Origin: Paenibacillus amylolyticus
Lineage (GTDB): Bacteria > Bacillota > Bacilli > Paenibacillales > Paenibacillaceae
DNA length: 64,000 nucleotides
Assembly (NCBI RefSeq): GCF_003719335.1
Contig: NZ_RIAS01000003.1
Coordinates: 1 to 64,000, forward strand
Direction of reading: 5' to 3'
The translations under genes and the position numbers were made by a program. Position 1 is the first letter of the stretch. Every line of letters starts with the position of its first letter. The notes under the pieces are model-generated. The model saw nothing but the letters and a program-made list of their open reading frames with translations. It did not search any database and was not told the DNA's origin. Positions 54,409-63,185 of this stretch are shown here, piece by piece.

Positions 54409-56149
54409 TCATGTCCCCCTCTTTCCACTGGATTCGGATAACAACTTTCAAACCTTGCAGCTCACTTCGTGACAGAAATAATCCGCTTCCTTCGCCAAAT
54501 GTCAGAACCAATCGCCTGTGGATATTCATTAATCCCGTTATGTCATCTGTCATAGCCTCACTATGCAGGAGATGTTGCAGCTTCTCTATATCTTCTGTCT
54601 GGAGATCATGCCCGTTATCTTCCACCGTAATCTCCGCACAGGATGTCTCTATATGAAATTGGATACGCAAAAGACCTTCGGTCGTATTTTTTTCAAGGCT
54701 ATGCTCATAGGCATTTTCAATAATCGGCTGTATTACGAGTCTGGGAACCTGAATCTGTTGCATTTCCAGCGGAACTTCCCCGAATTCAACCTTGATTCGT
54801 CTGGAGAATCGCAGTTGCTGGATATCCGTATAAATTCGGGAATGATGTACTTCTTCCTTCAGCGGCACATGATCTGTTCCATTACGAGTAATAAAACGAA
54901 AATATTCTCCAAGCATATTCGTAAATTGTTCGATACGATCCGTTTCTCCTGTTCTTGCAAGCGAGTTCAGAATGAAGAAACTGTTGTACAAAAAGTGTGG
55001 ATTAATCTGAGACTGGAGTTGCTTTAATTCAGCTCGCTGCATCATCATCGTTTTTTTGAAATCGCGGTCAATCAGTAACTGCAGATTCTCAATCATATGG
55101 TTGAAGCGGCCATATAGGAATCCGAACTCGTCTTTGCGATGGTGTACGATCGGGATATCCAGTACTCCGCCCTCCATCTTTTTAAATCTTTTGACCAGCA
55201 ATAATAAAGGAATGTGAATCAGTTTGTACGTAGAGTAGAGATAAGCTGAAATGGCAATAAACGATGTGATGGCAAAAATCCATGCCCATTTATAAAATTT
55301 GCTCAAGGGTTTGGTGACCATTTTCTCAGGCAAATATGTGGCAATGGATAAACCAAGAGGTTCCATATGATGTTGGTTCACATGGTACGCTGTATCCTCT
55401 ACATTTACGCGAAAGCTCTCCAGTGAGTTCTTTTGACTATATTCACGGTAATTGGCAAGAATGATCTCGCGCTCTTCCCGGTCTAAAATAGCAAAACCTG
55501 TTTTGTCTTCAATAAGAAGGGAAGCACTTTCAGGGTATAGATTAAGTTGAGATAATTCATTCTGAAACGCAACATTATCCAGTTCCACCTGAACAACAAA
55601 CAGCGGCGAGTCTCCCATTTTGCCTGTTAAACGGACAGCACTCAGATTTAGGGTATCGTCTTTGACTGCGAATCGAATGCTTTCTTCGTGCGTGAATGAA
55701 CTGAAATAATCGTATGAGGTATTATTAAATTCATCAATGCCCTGCACTGCAGAGATACTCTTGTGGACTGTAGGAATATGTACATAAACGTTCTTGATAT
55801 AAACACTGCTGTTTTTGAAAGAGGCTAGCCGTTCGGACAAATAATTTAGTATTTCCCGTTTTTCAATTTGGTCCATATTGTTCCAGAGGATCGCCAGCCG
55901 ATTCAGCTTGCGGTCCTCTGCAATGTCAAACTGCTGCAACTCCATCCACTCAATCTCCCGGTTCAGTTCGGTTGCGTATTGACTTAACCGCCTCTCTGTC
56001 GAGAAAGAAATTTCCTGACTTGCCGTATCATAGCTCCAGTGGTACAAATACACGCCCAGAAGAATCAAAGGTATGACAAAAACCAGGTAGGTCATAATCA
56101 GCCGCGCAAATATACTGTTAAACCACGACTGTGCCGGTATTTTGAACAA
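54383..56149 (-). CDS. YesM-type sensor histidine kinase
   Basis: 588 residues. Transmembrane spans at about 13-35 and 285-305, extracellular sensor between them, HAMP (about 310-365), phosphoacceptor in QINPHFLYNSFFILNSLAR and HATPase motifs QPIIENAYEHSLEK and VEDNGHDLQ (usual form DNGxG, so the G1 box is altered), then GLMNIHRRLVLTFGEGSGL. TTG 56149 follows AGGAGGGG. The binding-protein gene lies 38 bp upstream, suggesting that protein presents the signal to this kinase. Confidence 0.92.
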   Translation of the reverse strand: MFKIPAQSWFNSIFARLIMTYLVFVIPLILLGVYLYHWSYDTASQEISFSTERRLSQYATELNREIEWMELQQFDIAEDRKLNRLAILWNNMDQIEKREILNYLSERLASFKNSSVYIKNVYVHIPTVHKSISAVQGIDEFNNTSYDYFSSFTHEESIRFAVKDDTLNLSAVRLTGKMGDSPLFVVQVELDNVAFQNELSQLNLYPESASLLIEDKTGFAILDREEREIILANYREYSQKNSLESFRVNVEDTAYHVNQHHMEPLGLSIATYLPEKMVTKPLSKFYKWAWIFAITSFIAISAYLYSTYKLIHIPLLLLVKRFKKMEGGVLDIPIVHHRKDEFGFLYGRFNHMIENLQLLIDRDFKKTMMMQRAELKQLQSQINPHFLYNSFFILNSLARTGETDRIEQFTNMLGEYFRFITRNGTDHVPLKEEVHHSRIYTDIQQLRFSRRIKVEFGEVPLEMQQIQVPRLVIQPIIENAYEHSLEKNTTEGLLRIQFHIETSCAEITVEDNGHDLQTEDIEKLQHLLHSEAMTDDITGLMNIHRRLVLTFGEGSGLFLSRSELQGLKVVIRIQWKEGDMNVSTSDCR

Positions 56150-56187
56150 CGAATTCCCCTCCTGATTTCAGATCAAAGACACCTGCC

Positions 56188-57879
56188 TTAATAAGATAAA
56201 GCGAACGCCTGGTGATCCCTGGCGGCATCAGTTCTATACCATGCGTTCACCTCCGATGTAATCTCTTTTCCGCCCAGCTCCAGCCAATCTTCTACAAATT
56301 GATCGAATTCTTCAATAGGTGATCCATAAATAATATTCATAAATACTTCGAGTTGCAGATCCCGAAGAATAATCTGCCGGTCTACCATCGTTTCCGTAAT
56401 TCCACCTGTGAATTGATCATAAAGAAGCTGTCCATTTCTCTCGTATTCATCTGCGATGCTAAACGCACCTTTTGGCCCATAGGTTTGTTTCCATCCCCAT
56501 CCGCTCTTCAAGCCTTCTGATTCATACGCAGCAATTCGTTTGTGAATAGCAAGCGCTTCGTTCTCCAGTACAGAGAAGTCACCTGTATTACGTGCATCCC
56601 GAATATCTCGATATGCATCTAAATTTTTAGTTCCCGGAAAAGGAGTTACCGGAGACAGCATCCACACAGCACGTGAGTCGTCATTATAGTACGTTTCATA
56701 TTCCGCATTCTGTCCCCAGTTTTTGTCCAGATGCAAATTCATTAGTTTAACGACAACTTCAGGATGAGCAAAGCCTTTTCTCACGGCAAAGTAATTCCCT
56801 GTATTGGAACGAAGCGGCACAATATTATTTCGACCTGCCTCGGCCACAAGTGGAAATGCCTGCCATTCTGCTTCCGGATCTTCTTCACGAGTAGACTGGA
56901 CAACGAACGGAGTCCACTGCTCACCGTATAGCATGCCAATTTTCCCCTGTTGAATCAGACGATATTCCTTGCTTCCATTTTTGTAAGCAAAGTCAGGATC
57001 CAGCTGACCCTCAAGGTACATGGTCTGTAATACTTTCAGCGCCTTACGCACTTCTGGCTGTATGCCTCCATAGGCCAAACCGCCCTCTGAATCTTTAATC
57101 CAAATGTTCGGAAAAGCACCGTAACCGGCCATAAATCCCGAAACGCCCATAACCGGGTCCCAGAGATAACTCGTCAATGCAAGACCATAGGTATCTTGTT
57201 CTCCATTGCCATCAGGATCACGAAATGTAAACGCTTCCGATATTTTCAGCACGTCTTCCAGCGTTTCAGGTGCTGGCAGACCCAATTTATCCAGCCAATC
57301 TGTTCTGATCCACAAGTACTGTGCCGTTTCAATGGAAGAAGAAGATTCGGGGATTGCCATAAGCTTACCGTTAATCGTAGCTGCATCAAATGCGCCTTTC
57401 CCTTCGGCTTCCAAAATATTTTTGGTAAGTGGCGTGGCGAAGTCACGGTATACTTCCGTCAAATCTTCTATTAAATTGGCATTGCTAAGTTGCCTTAGCT
57501 GATATGGGTTAACTCTAACAACATCCGGGAAACGCCCGGCAGCAAGGGAAACCCCTAACTTTTGATTGTAAACATCTCCTGTTGCAATCCAGTCATACCG
57601 AATCTGAATGCCAAGCTCCTGTTCGTACAAACGAGTCCAGCGGTTATCGACCAGTGTCTCACCGGGTAGTTGCTCAATCATACGTTGCAGATCCTCTCCC
57701 GTTTCTCTGACAAAAGATACTTGAATGGGCGGGGAATAGGCCGACGAAGATAAGGCCTGCTGATCTTTAGATAAGGTGTCAATTTGCCCGGAGTCTCCCT
57801 GCGTATGTCCAGCGGGTATGCATACAGTTAAAAAGATAATAATTGTCCATCTTGTTTTGTACATCCATCGCTTATGCAT
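56188..57879 (-). CDS. Solute-binding protein linked to a two-component system
   Basis: 563 residues of the same long LplA-type fold as the proteins at 21517 and 30366 (FRDPDGNGEQDTYGLALTSY; MLYGEQWTPFVVQSTRE). The signal sequence has LTVCIPAG, a poor lipobox, so anchoring is uncertain. It is first in the unit binding protein-kinase-regulator, 38 bp before the kinase. No permease pair follows, unlike the other modules. I infer a sensory rather than transport role, handing a ligand to the kinase's extracellular domain. Confidence 0.85.
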   Translation of the reverse strand: MHKRWMYKTRWTIIIFLTVCIPAGHTQGDSGQIDTLSKDQQALSSSAYSPPIQVSFVRETGEDLQRMIEQLPGETLVDNRWTRLYEQELGIQIRYDWIATGDVYNQKLGVSLAAGRFPDVVRVNPYQLRQLSNANLIEDLTEVYRDFATPLTKNILEAEGKGAFDAATINGKLMAIPESSSSIETAQYLWIRTDWLDKLGLPAPETLEDVLKISEAFTFRDPDGNGEQDTYGLALTSYLWDPVMGVSGFMAGYGAFPNIWIKDSEGGLAYGGIQPEVRKALKVLQTMYLEGQLDPDFAYKNGSKEYRLIQQGKIGMLYGEQWTPFVVQSTREEDPEAEWQAFPLVAEAGRNNIVPLRSNTGNYFAVRKGFAHPEVVVKLMNLHLDKNWGQNAEYETYYNDDSRAVWMLSPVTPFPGTKNLDAYRDIRDARNTGDFSVLENEALAIHKRIAAYESEGLKSGWGWKQTYGPKGAFSIADEYERNGQLLYDQFTGGITETMVDRQIILRDLQLEVFMNIIYGSPIEEFDQFVEDWLELGGKEITSEVNAWYRTDAARDHQAFALSY

Positions 57880-57971
57880 GGTGACATGCCCCCATTTTGA
57901 TTAAATGAACATATCTTTTTCTTTTCCAGAATTGTTATCATTGTACAACATTTGACCTGTCATGAGTACGA

Positions 57972-57995
57972 AAAAGCCGCCGTTTGGCGACTTTT
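57972..57995 (-). terminator. Terminator of the GH43 genes
   Basis: AAAAGTCGCC-N4-GGCGGCTTTTT on the minus strand, about 20 bp after the GH43 stop. Confidence 0.85.
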
Positions 57996-58017
57996 ATTTA
58001 TAACTCTGAGCACGGAT

Positions 58018-59553
58018 TTATGGAGCGATATGATATTCAAAATTCGAAAAGTCGGCCATGCCTCCAATCTCTTGTGTAGAGAACAGGAACAATCCAATTC
58101 TGCAACCCATAAAATGATCCAGCTTGTAAACCATTTTGTGCGGAGTCCCGAGGTTCTTCCATTCTGGCCCATCGAGATAGGCAAAACGACATTCATCTTG
58201 ATTATCTACAAAATTGGCTGAGGCTTGCAGTTTCACTAGAGGTCCTGATACAGGTATACGGGCGTACTCTGTGGCAGGCTCCTGGTCAATCATACTGCCA
58301 AATATGCTGGTATCCTGACTCACTCTAGCCTGCATAACGAGGTAGTACTGACCTGCATTCTTGGTCATTGCGATCAAACCATAGGTGCCAATCAAAAAAC
58401 ATAGACCTGCATAATCACCATCATTCAGTCCACTACCATCCAATGTTACTGACGCTGCACAAGCCGGACCCATGGCACGCTGAGTGAGTGTGTTCACTGC
58501 AAATGTCAGGTTAGGGCTAAGTTGACCCGTCCGAATTCGATACACTCCCGGTACTTCCGTAACAGACCATAAATCATCATGCGGCGTATGATTCCATTGC
58601 CAAACGTCCCGAAGCCGCACCTTGCCCTGATCATCCAACGTATATTCGAAACGATCACTTGCAACCAGCGGTTGGTAACGGTAGTCCGGCCTTGTACTGG
58701 TCAGATCGATTTGTTTCGGAGCCTCTTCTGAAAATACGGGTGCCCCCTCCTCGAAACGCATCGGTACCAGAACAGGAATTCTCCCTACAGCCCCATGGTC
58801 TTGAAAAAGCACAGCGTACCAGTCACCATCCGGTGTATCCACGATGCCGCCTTGAGCGACCCCTGAATTAAAGTATCCCATATCATCATCGAACACTTCT
58901 CCGCCAACAAATGTACCATCCAGCGTATCCGCCCTGTAACAAGCTTGCGTTCTTCGCCCTGCTGCCTTCGTCATATGGATCAGGAAGACATAATAGATGC
59001 CTTCAATTTTGTAAAAATGTGCACCTTCATACCCCAAGTAGTGTGGCTGATGGTCTGTCACTATGATACGATGCCTCCCCTCCGGCTTGGGACCGGACAG
59101 ATCGGTTTTTAATTCGGTCAAGTGAATCTCTCGATTACCATGCACCAGATACACCCGTTCATCATCATCAAAAAATAACGAGCAGTCATGATAGAATCCT
59201 TCTACAATCTGTTTAGTCCAAGGCCCTGTTATCGTTTCAGAAGTATACAGATATGTCTTACGTGTGTCATTGGCTACAAAGATGACGTAATACTTGCCTT
59301 GATGATAACGGAGTGAAGCTGCCCACATTCCTTTGCCATAGATCTGCTCCCCGTTCTCCAACCGCTGCGCTGGTGTGTTATCCAGTCTGTCATACACATA
59401 CGCAGCTGTTTCCCAGTGGATCAGGTCGTACGAGCGCAAGATAACACATCCAGGCATCATATGCATGGTCGTACTTACCATATAATACGTATCTTCAACC
59501 CGAATGACGTCCACATCCGGATAATCGGCCCATATAATCGGATTTGAATACAT
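58018..59553 (-). CDS. GH43 beta-xylosidase/arabinofuranosidase family enzyme
   Basis: 511 residues without signal peptide, so cytosolic. A five-bladed propeller (1-300) with the general base in WADYPDVDVIR, the pKa-modulating Asp in YHDCSLFFDDDER and the acid in GYEGAHFYKI; then a C-terminal sandwich (about 325-511; SGLNDGDYAGLCFLIGTYGLIA) typical of GH43 enzymes with a C2-type domain. It likely trims xylose or arabinose from imported oligosaccharides. AGAGGTG precedes the ATG. Lies 92 bp after the other GH43 gene and ends at a clear terminator. Confidence 0.88.
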   Translation of the reverse strand: MYSNPIIWADYPDVDVIRVEDTYYMVSTTMHMMPGCVILRSYDLIHWETAAYVYDRLDNTPAQRLENGEQIYGKGMWAASLRYHQGKYYVIFVANDTRKTYLYTSETITGPWTKQIVEGFYHDCSLFFDDDERVYLVHGNREIHLTELKTDLSGPKPEGRHRIIVTDHQPHYLGYEGAHFYKIEGIYYVFLIHMTKAAGRRTQACYRADTLDGTFVGGEVFDDDMGYFNSGVAQGGIVDTPDGDWYAVLFQDHGAVGRIPVLVPMRFEEGAPVFSEEAPKQIDLTSTRPDYRYQPLVASDRFEYTLDDQGKVRLRDVWQWNHTPHDDLWSVTEVPGVYRIRTGQLSPNLTFAVNTLTQRAMGPACAASVTLDGSGLNDGDYAGLCFLIGTYGLIAMTKNAGQYYLVMQARVSQDTSIFGSMIDQEPATEYARIPVSGPLVKLQASANFVDNQDECRFAYLDGPEWKNLGTPHKMVYKLDHFMGCRIGLFLFSTQEIGGMADFSNFEYHIAP

Positions 59554-59645
59554 CGTTTAAAACACCTCTTTTTTTGGAGTTCTGCATCCTATCTGTTCTG
59601 TCTGACTCCAGCTCTCCAATCAATGGGATAAATCCCTTCATGATG

Positions 59646-61175
59646 CTAGGCTTCTTCAAACATCCAGTGCTTTAAAAGGATACACGGGTTTTGTTCTGAT
59701 GGCTTCAGTACAAGATAGAGATCGTGTTCATGCTGAGCGCCAGTTACTGATGTTAATGTCTCGATCCACTCTTGGCTTTCCGCTGATCCAGGAACATGTA
59801 CCTTCCCAATTAACTCACCGTCTTCACGTCCTAGTCGAAGTTCAAGAGTACATGGCCCGCCTTGACTGCATACGGTTATAGTAAAACTTGCCGCCCCTTT
59901 TTGACCAAAATCTACACGCGAGATGGCGATCCAGCTTCCCCCATGCAACACACTGACAACTTCATCTTGCCTCGCAGACTCTCCTTTTTCTACTTGCTCC
60001 GAACCCGAGCCGCTTAATTGACGCGTGTTTACTCCCGCATTCCAGCCCATCGTTGACCCGCTGACCTTTTGATATGGATTGAATGATTTCAGTTGCTCTA
60101 CACCTTTGTAGTCCGCTTGAATTGCTTTGATTCTTCCACTTGTATCTTCATACTGCACCTTGTTCAGATGTGTGGAACGATATCCTTCCGGAATATCCAT
60201 CGCTTGGCACAGAGTCTGCGCATGATAAGCAATATACCACTGATTCGCCAGCGGGAAGATGGCATGATGATTGTTACCGCCAATTCCGAAGAAGTGACCC
60301 GGGTTTTTAAGGATTGTTCCCTGATACGTCCATGGACCCATCGGCTGCGCACTTGTCATGTATGCAATTTCTCCCGGCGACGGGCTATCCTCGTCACGTT
60401 CCACTTGGAAAAAGTTAGAGCAATACGTGTAATAGTAGATGTTATCATATTTATGTATCCCCGAATTTTCAAACATAAAGGGAGCAGGAATGATCTTGGC
60501 TTTACCCTCAACACTGACCATATCCGTTCCAAGTCTCATCACTCGCGCCGTATCGGGACGCTCTGGCTTCCCCTCGGGCACGCCTCCACCAAAATAAAGA
60601 TAAGCTTGATGGTCATCATCCACAAGCACAGCAGGATCAAATAACCAGGTTACGTCTTCAACACCCGGCGTTTCTCTTGTCACCAAAGCCTTTCCGATTG
60701 GATCTGTCCAAGGCCCTATAGGTGTTGGTGCGCTCAGGACACCTATGCCGCTGGCATTATTGGCAAAATACAAATAAAAACGATCTTCGCCGTTCAAACT
60801 GCGATGTGCCGCTGCTGGAGCCCAAGATTGGGAAGCCCAAGTAGCTGCTCCTTCCGGACCTGCTACTTTGATCTCCCCATGATCTGTCCAGTTGATCAAA
60901 TCATCCGATGAGATAACTGTAATTTTATTGATTGACTGATAACTGTTTTTCTGAGGAATTTCATTCGCGTCATACTCCAGTTTATCACTGGTCATATAGA
61001 GGTAGACCCGGTTATTAAACACGAGTGCATATGGATCGGCTCCAAATTTGTGTGCCATTAGAGGATTGGCGTTGGGACGAAGCTTCCCAATTTCCTTTTT
61101 TGTATGTTGCAAATCAGTTGTTAAGCCAGGTTCAGACTTCTGCTCGCCAGCTTGTGTCATCGTTTCTTTATTCAT
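59646..61175 (-). CDS. GH43 arabinoxylan arabinofuranohydrolase (XynD-like) with CBM6-like domain
   Basis: 509 residues. The catalytic domain matches B. subtilis XynD over long stretches: ANPLMAHKFGADPYALVF (base Asp), WASQSWAPAAAH, TWLFDPAVLVDDD (pKa modulator), FENSGIHKYDNIYYYTY (acid Glu) and FFGIGGNNHHAIFP. The C-terminal sandwich (about 385-509) resembles CBM6. XynD removes arabinose from arabinoxylan outside the cell; this protein has no signal peptide (start MNKETMTQAGEQ behind GGGAGG), so it probably acts on imported oligosaccharides. A frame extension to 61253 offers no signal peptide either. Confidence 0.9.
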   Translation of the reverse strand: MNKETMTQAGEQKSEPGLTTDLQHTKKEIGKLRPNANPLMAHKFGADPYALVFNNRVYLYMTSDKLEYDANEIPQKNSYQSINKITVISSDDLINWTDHGEIKVAGPEGAATWASQSWAPAAAHRSLNGEDRFYLYFANNASGIGVLSAPTPIGPWTDPIGKALVTRETPGVEDVTWLFDPAVLVDDDHQAYLYFGGGVPEGKPERPDTARVMRLGTDMVSVEGKAKIIPAPFMFENSGIHKYDNIYYYTYCSNFFQVERDEDSPSPGEIAYMTSAQPMGPWTYQGTILKNPGHFFGIGGNNHHAIFPLANQWYIAYHAQTLCQAMDIPEGYRSTHLNKVQYEDTSGRIKAIQADYKGVEQLKSFNPYQKVSGSTMGWNAGVNTRQLSGSGSEQVEKGESARQDEVVSVLHGGSWIAISRVDFGQKGAASFTITVCSQGGPCTLELRLGREDGELIGKVHVPGSAESQEWIETLTSVTGAQHEHDLYLVLKPSEQNPCILLKHWMFEEA

Positions 61176-61256
61176 TTCATTTCCTCCCGTGAATAGAATG
61201 ATCTTGCCATTATCTTCAAATCTACTTTGATATCTAATATTAGGGCATAACAAATA

Positions 61257-61270
61257 GAAAGCGTTTGCAA
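61257..61270 (-). promoter_or_regulatory. cre-like CcpA site before the GH43 pair
   Basis: TTGCAAACGCTTTC, close to the cre consensus, between the GH43 operon and the divergent AraC gene. A second CGTTT-type half-site follows at 61275-61281. Confidence 0.5.
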
Positions 61271-61380
61271 TTCAAACGTTTTCATGATAGGATGATTACA
61301 TTTTAAGTGAAACTAAGTCCAATTTCATTGCGTAGTTTGCATGTTTTATTGCGCCAAATGACAGGAGGTGCTTCTGCGAT

Positions 61381-62262
61381 ATGTCTTCTGATTATTTTTA
61401 TGATGCGATCCAGCCAGAGCTGTTGTACCGTCACCCCCTAACAACTTACAGATACGATTCCCGTTATCACCGCCACAATGCGTATGAAATCTACATATTC
61501 CTGAAAGGAAATGTGCACTTCTATGTCGATCATCGTTGTTATCCCATGCAGCGCGGCGACTTGCTTGTCATTTCACCTGAGGAGATGCATCGGACACTTA
61601 TTGTGGACGAGACTGAATATGAGCGAATCACGATTAACCTCAAGAAAACCTATGTCTGCCAGCTTTCCACGGTTTTAACGAATTTATTATCTTGTTTTGA
61701 TCATCGTCCTGAAGGAAGTGGCAACATCATTCATCTGCATGAGGATCAGTTAAACCAACTTCTGTATTGGACCCGTCAGATTGAAGAATCAGCCGATTCT
61801 AATAAATATGGTTCAGATGTGCAGACCAATGCCGCCATGGCACAACTGCTTGTTCTGATCAACCAGTGGTTTCAGCATAATTCCTTTGTACCTCAAGATA
61901 TCATGCCTGAACTAGTGTGCAGAACGATGGAATATATTGAAGAACACATCACACAACATATAACTCTTGGCGACTTAGCCGAACAATTTTATATGAATAG
62001 CACCTCGATCAGCCGACAATTTAAAAAGCATACCGGACTTACGCTTCGCTCCTACATTTTAGGTAGACGCATTGAACTTGCCAAAACACTCCTGTCAGAT
62101 GGACTGAGTATCACAGATGTCTGCTTCCAGTCAGGTTTTAGTGACTATGCCAACTTCATTCGCAGCTTTACCAAAATCGTTGGAACCTCGCCAGGAAAAT
62201 ATACGAGATATCGGCAAGCCGAGGTTAGAATTGATTTGTTGCCGGAAACCGATTACCATTAA
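61381..62262 (+). CDS. Cupin-AraC transcriptional regulator
   Basis: 293 residues: N-terminal cupin sugar-binding domain (about 20-100; YRHPLTTYRYDSRYHRHNAYEIYIFLKG, GDLLVISPEEMH) and two AraC helix-turn-helix motifs (ITLGDLAEQFYMNSTSISRQFK; SITDVCFQSGFSDYANFIRSFTKIVGTSPGKYTRYR). AGGAGG lies 12 bases before the ATG. Divergent from the GH43 pair and probably controls it in response to a cytosolic pentose or oligosaccharide. The barnase gene follows by 33 bp. Confidence 0.9.
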   Translation: MSSDYFYDAIQPELLYRHPLTTYRYDSRYHRHNAYEIYIFLKGNVHFYVDHRCYPMQRGDLLVISPEEMHRTLIVDETEYERITINLKKTYVCQLSTVLTNLLSCFDHRPEGSGNIIHLHEDQLNQLLYWTRQIEESADSNKYGSDVQTNAAMAQLLVLINQWFQHNSFVPQDIMPELVCRTMEYIEEHITQHITLGDLAEQFYMNSTSISRQFKKHTGLTLRSYILGRRIELAKTLLSDGLSITDVCFQSGFSDYANFIRSFTKIVGTSPGKYTRYRQAEVRIDLLPETDYH

Positions 62263-62294
62263 AAGCATTGTCATCATTAAAAGGAGATCAGAAC

Positions 62295-62741
62295 ATGCTT
62301 TTAAGAAAATGGTTGTATCCACTGTTCATTTTGCTTTCCGTATTGCTGGTTGCAGGATGCACCTCACAGTTCATTACCAATACCAATACCGGTTCTCACG
62401 CTGGTCAGCCCTCCAAAGAGATGGGATTTCAAGAGGTCGCCGATTATATCAAAGAGCATCATGAACTCCCGCCCAATTACATTACGAAAAAAGAGGCTCG
62501 TAAGCTGGGCTGGGAGCCTAGTGAAGGCAATCTGGATAAGGTAGCTCCGGGAAAGAGCATTGGCGGTGACGTATTCAGAAATCGCGAAGGGTTGCTTCCC
62601 AATAAAAAAGGTCGGATCTGGTATGAAGCGGATATCCATTATACTGGTGGAAAACGTGGAAGTGACCGGATTCTATATTCAAGTGACGGTTTAATCTATC
62701 AAACCACCGATCATTATAAGACCTTTCAACAGATCAAATAA
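62295..62741 (+). CDS. Barnase-type ribonuclease with lipoprotein signal
   Basis: 148 residues. Mature part matches barnase (guanyl-preferring RNase): VADYIKEHHELPPNYITKKEA, GNLDKVAPGKSIGGD, YEADIHYTGGKRGSDRI and TTDHYKTF. The catalytic Glu (barnase E73), Arg (R83/R87) and His (H102) are all present. The signal sequence ends in LVAGC (Cys22), a lipobox, followed by a Thr/Asn/Ser-rich linker, so this form is predicted to be lipid-anchored outside. ATG 62295 follows AAAGGAGA. The barstar gene follows 11 bp downstream, as expected for a toxin-inhibitor pair. Confidence 0.93.
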   Translation: MLLRKWLYPLFILLSVLLVAGCTSQFITNTNTGSHAGQPSKEMGFQEVADYIKEHHELPPNYITKKEARKLGWEPSEGNLDKVAPGKSIGGDVFRNREGLLPNKKGRIWYEADIHYTGGKRGSDRILYSSDGLIYQTTDHYKTFQQIK

Positions 62742-62752
62742 CGGAGGAACAC

Positions 62753-63028
62753 ATGAATATCATTCAGATCGACGGTCGTTACCTTCTTAATCGGGAATCA
62801 CTCCATCAGTGGTTGCAGGATAAATTGCAATTGGACGAGCACTACGGACACAATCTGGATGCACTATGGGATGCCCTGACAGGTGAAGCCAACATGCCGC
62901 TGACGATCCGCTGGAGTCATTTTGATATAAGCAGAGAAAAGCTCGGTGATTATGCAGATCAGGTGGTTGATTTAATGCGCGAAGCAGAGCAAGAGATTGA
63001 CGAATTCACATTAGAGTTATGGTCATAA
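62753..63028 (+). CDS. Barstar-type ribonuclease inhibitor
   Basis: 91 residues, cytosolic. Matches barstar with YGHNLDALWDALTGE, which holds the barnase-binding Asp35, Trp38 and Asp39 equivalents, and a C-terminal LTIRWSHF-to-ELW pattern. It blocks the RNase active site in the cytosol before export. ACGGAGG precedes the ATG. Cotranscribed with the RNase and followed by a terminator. Confidence 0.92.
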   Translation: MNIIQIDGRYLLNRESLHQWLQDKLQLDEHYGHNLDALWDALTGEANMPLTIRWSHFDISREKLGDYADQVVDLMREAEQEIDEFTLELWS

Positions 63029-63061
63029 TAGAACAGGCTGCCTAAGGGCAGCCCGTTCTAC
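63029..63061 (+). terminator. Terminator after barstar
   Basis: GAACAGGCTGCCCTAAGGGCAGCC-type stem (63031-63055) directly after the stop, with flanking TAGAAC/GTTCTA pairing. Confidence 0.8.
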
Positions 63062-63180
63062 TATCTTCTACTATCTTTTTTTAACTTCTTTTGACTTCTA
63101 TTCACTTCTTTTCCTCGTTCTTCTCTTCCTTATATCTATACTTGCTCTTTAACTTCTTGCCTTGTTCTCTTTATTCACAT
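63062..63180 (-). other. Purine-rich 3' region downstream of xynC
   Basis: The minus strand is almost all A and G (GAAGT and AAGAAG repeats) for about 110 nt. No gene and no clear hairpin for xynC are seen; termination may occur in the barstar terminator. Confidence 0.5.
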
Positions 63181-63185
63181 CTGCC

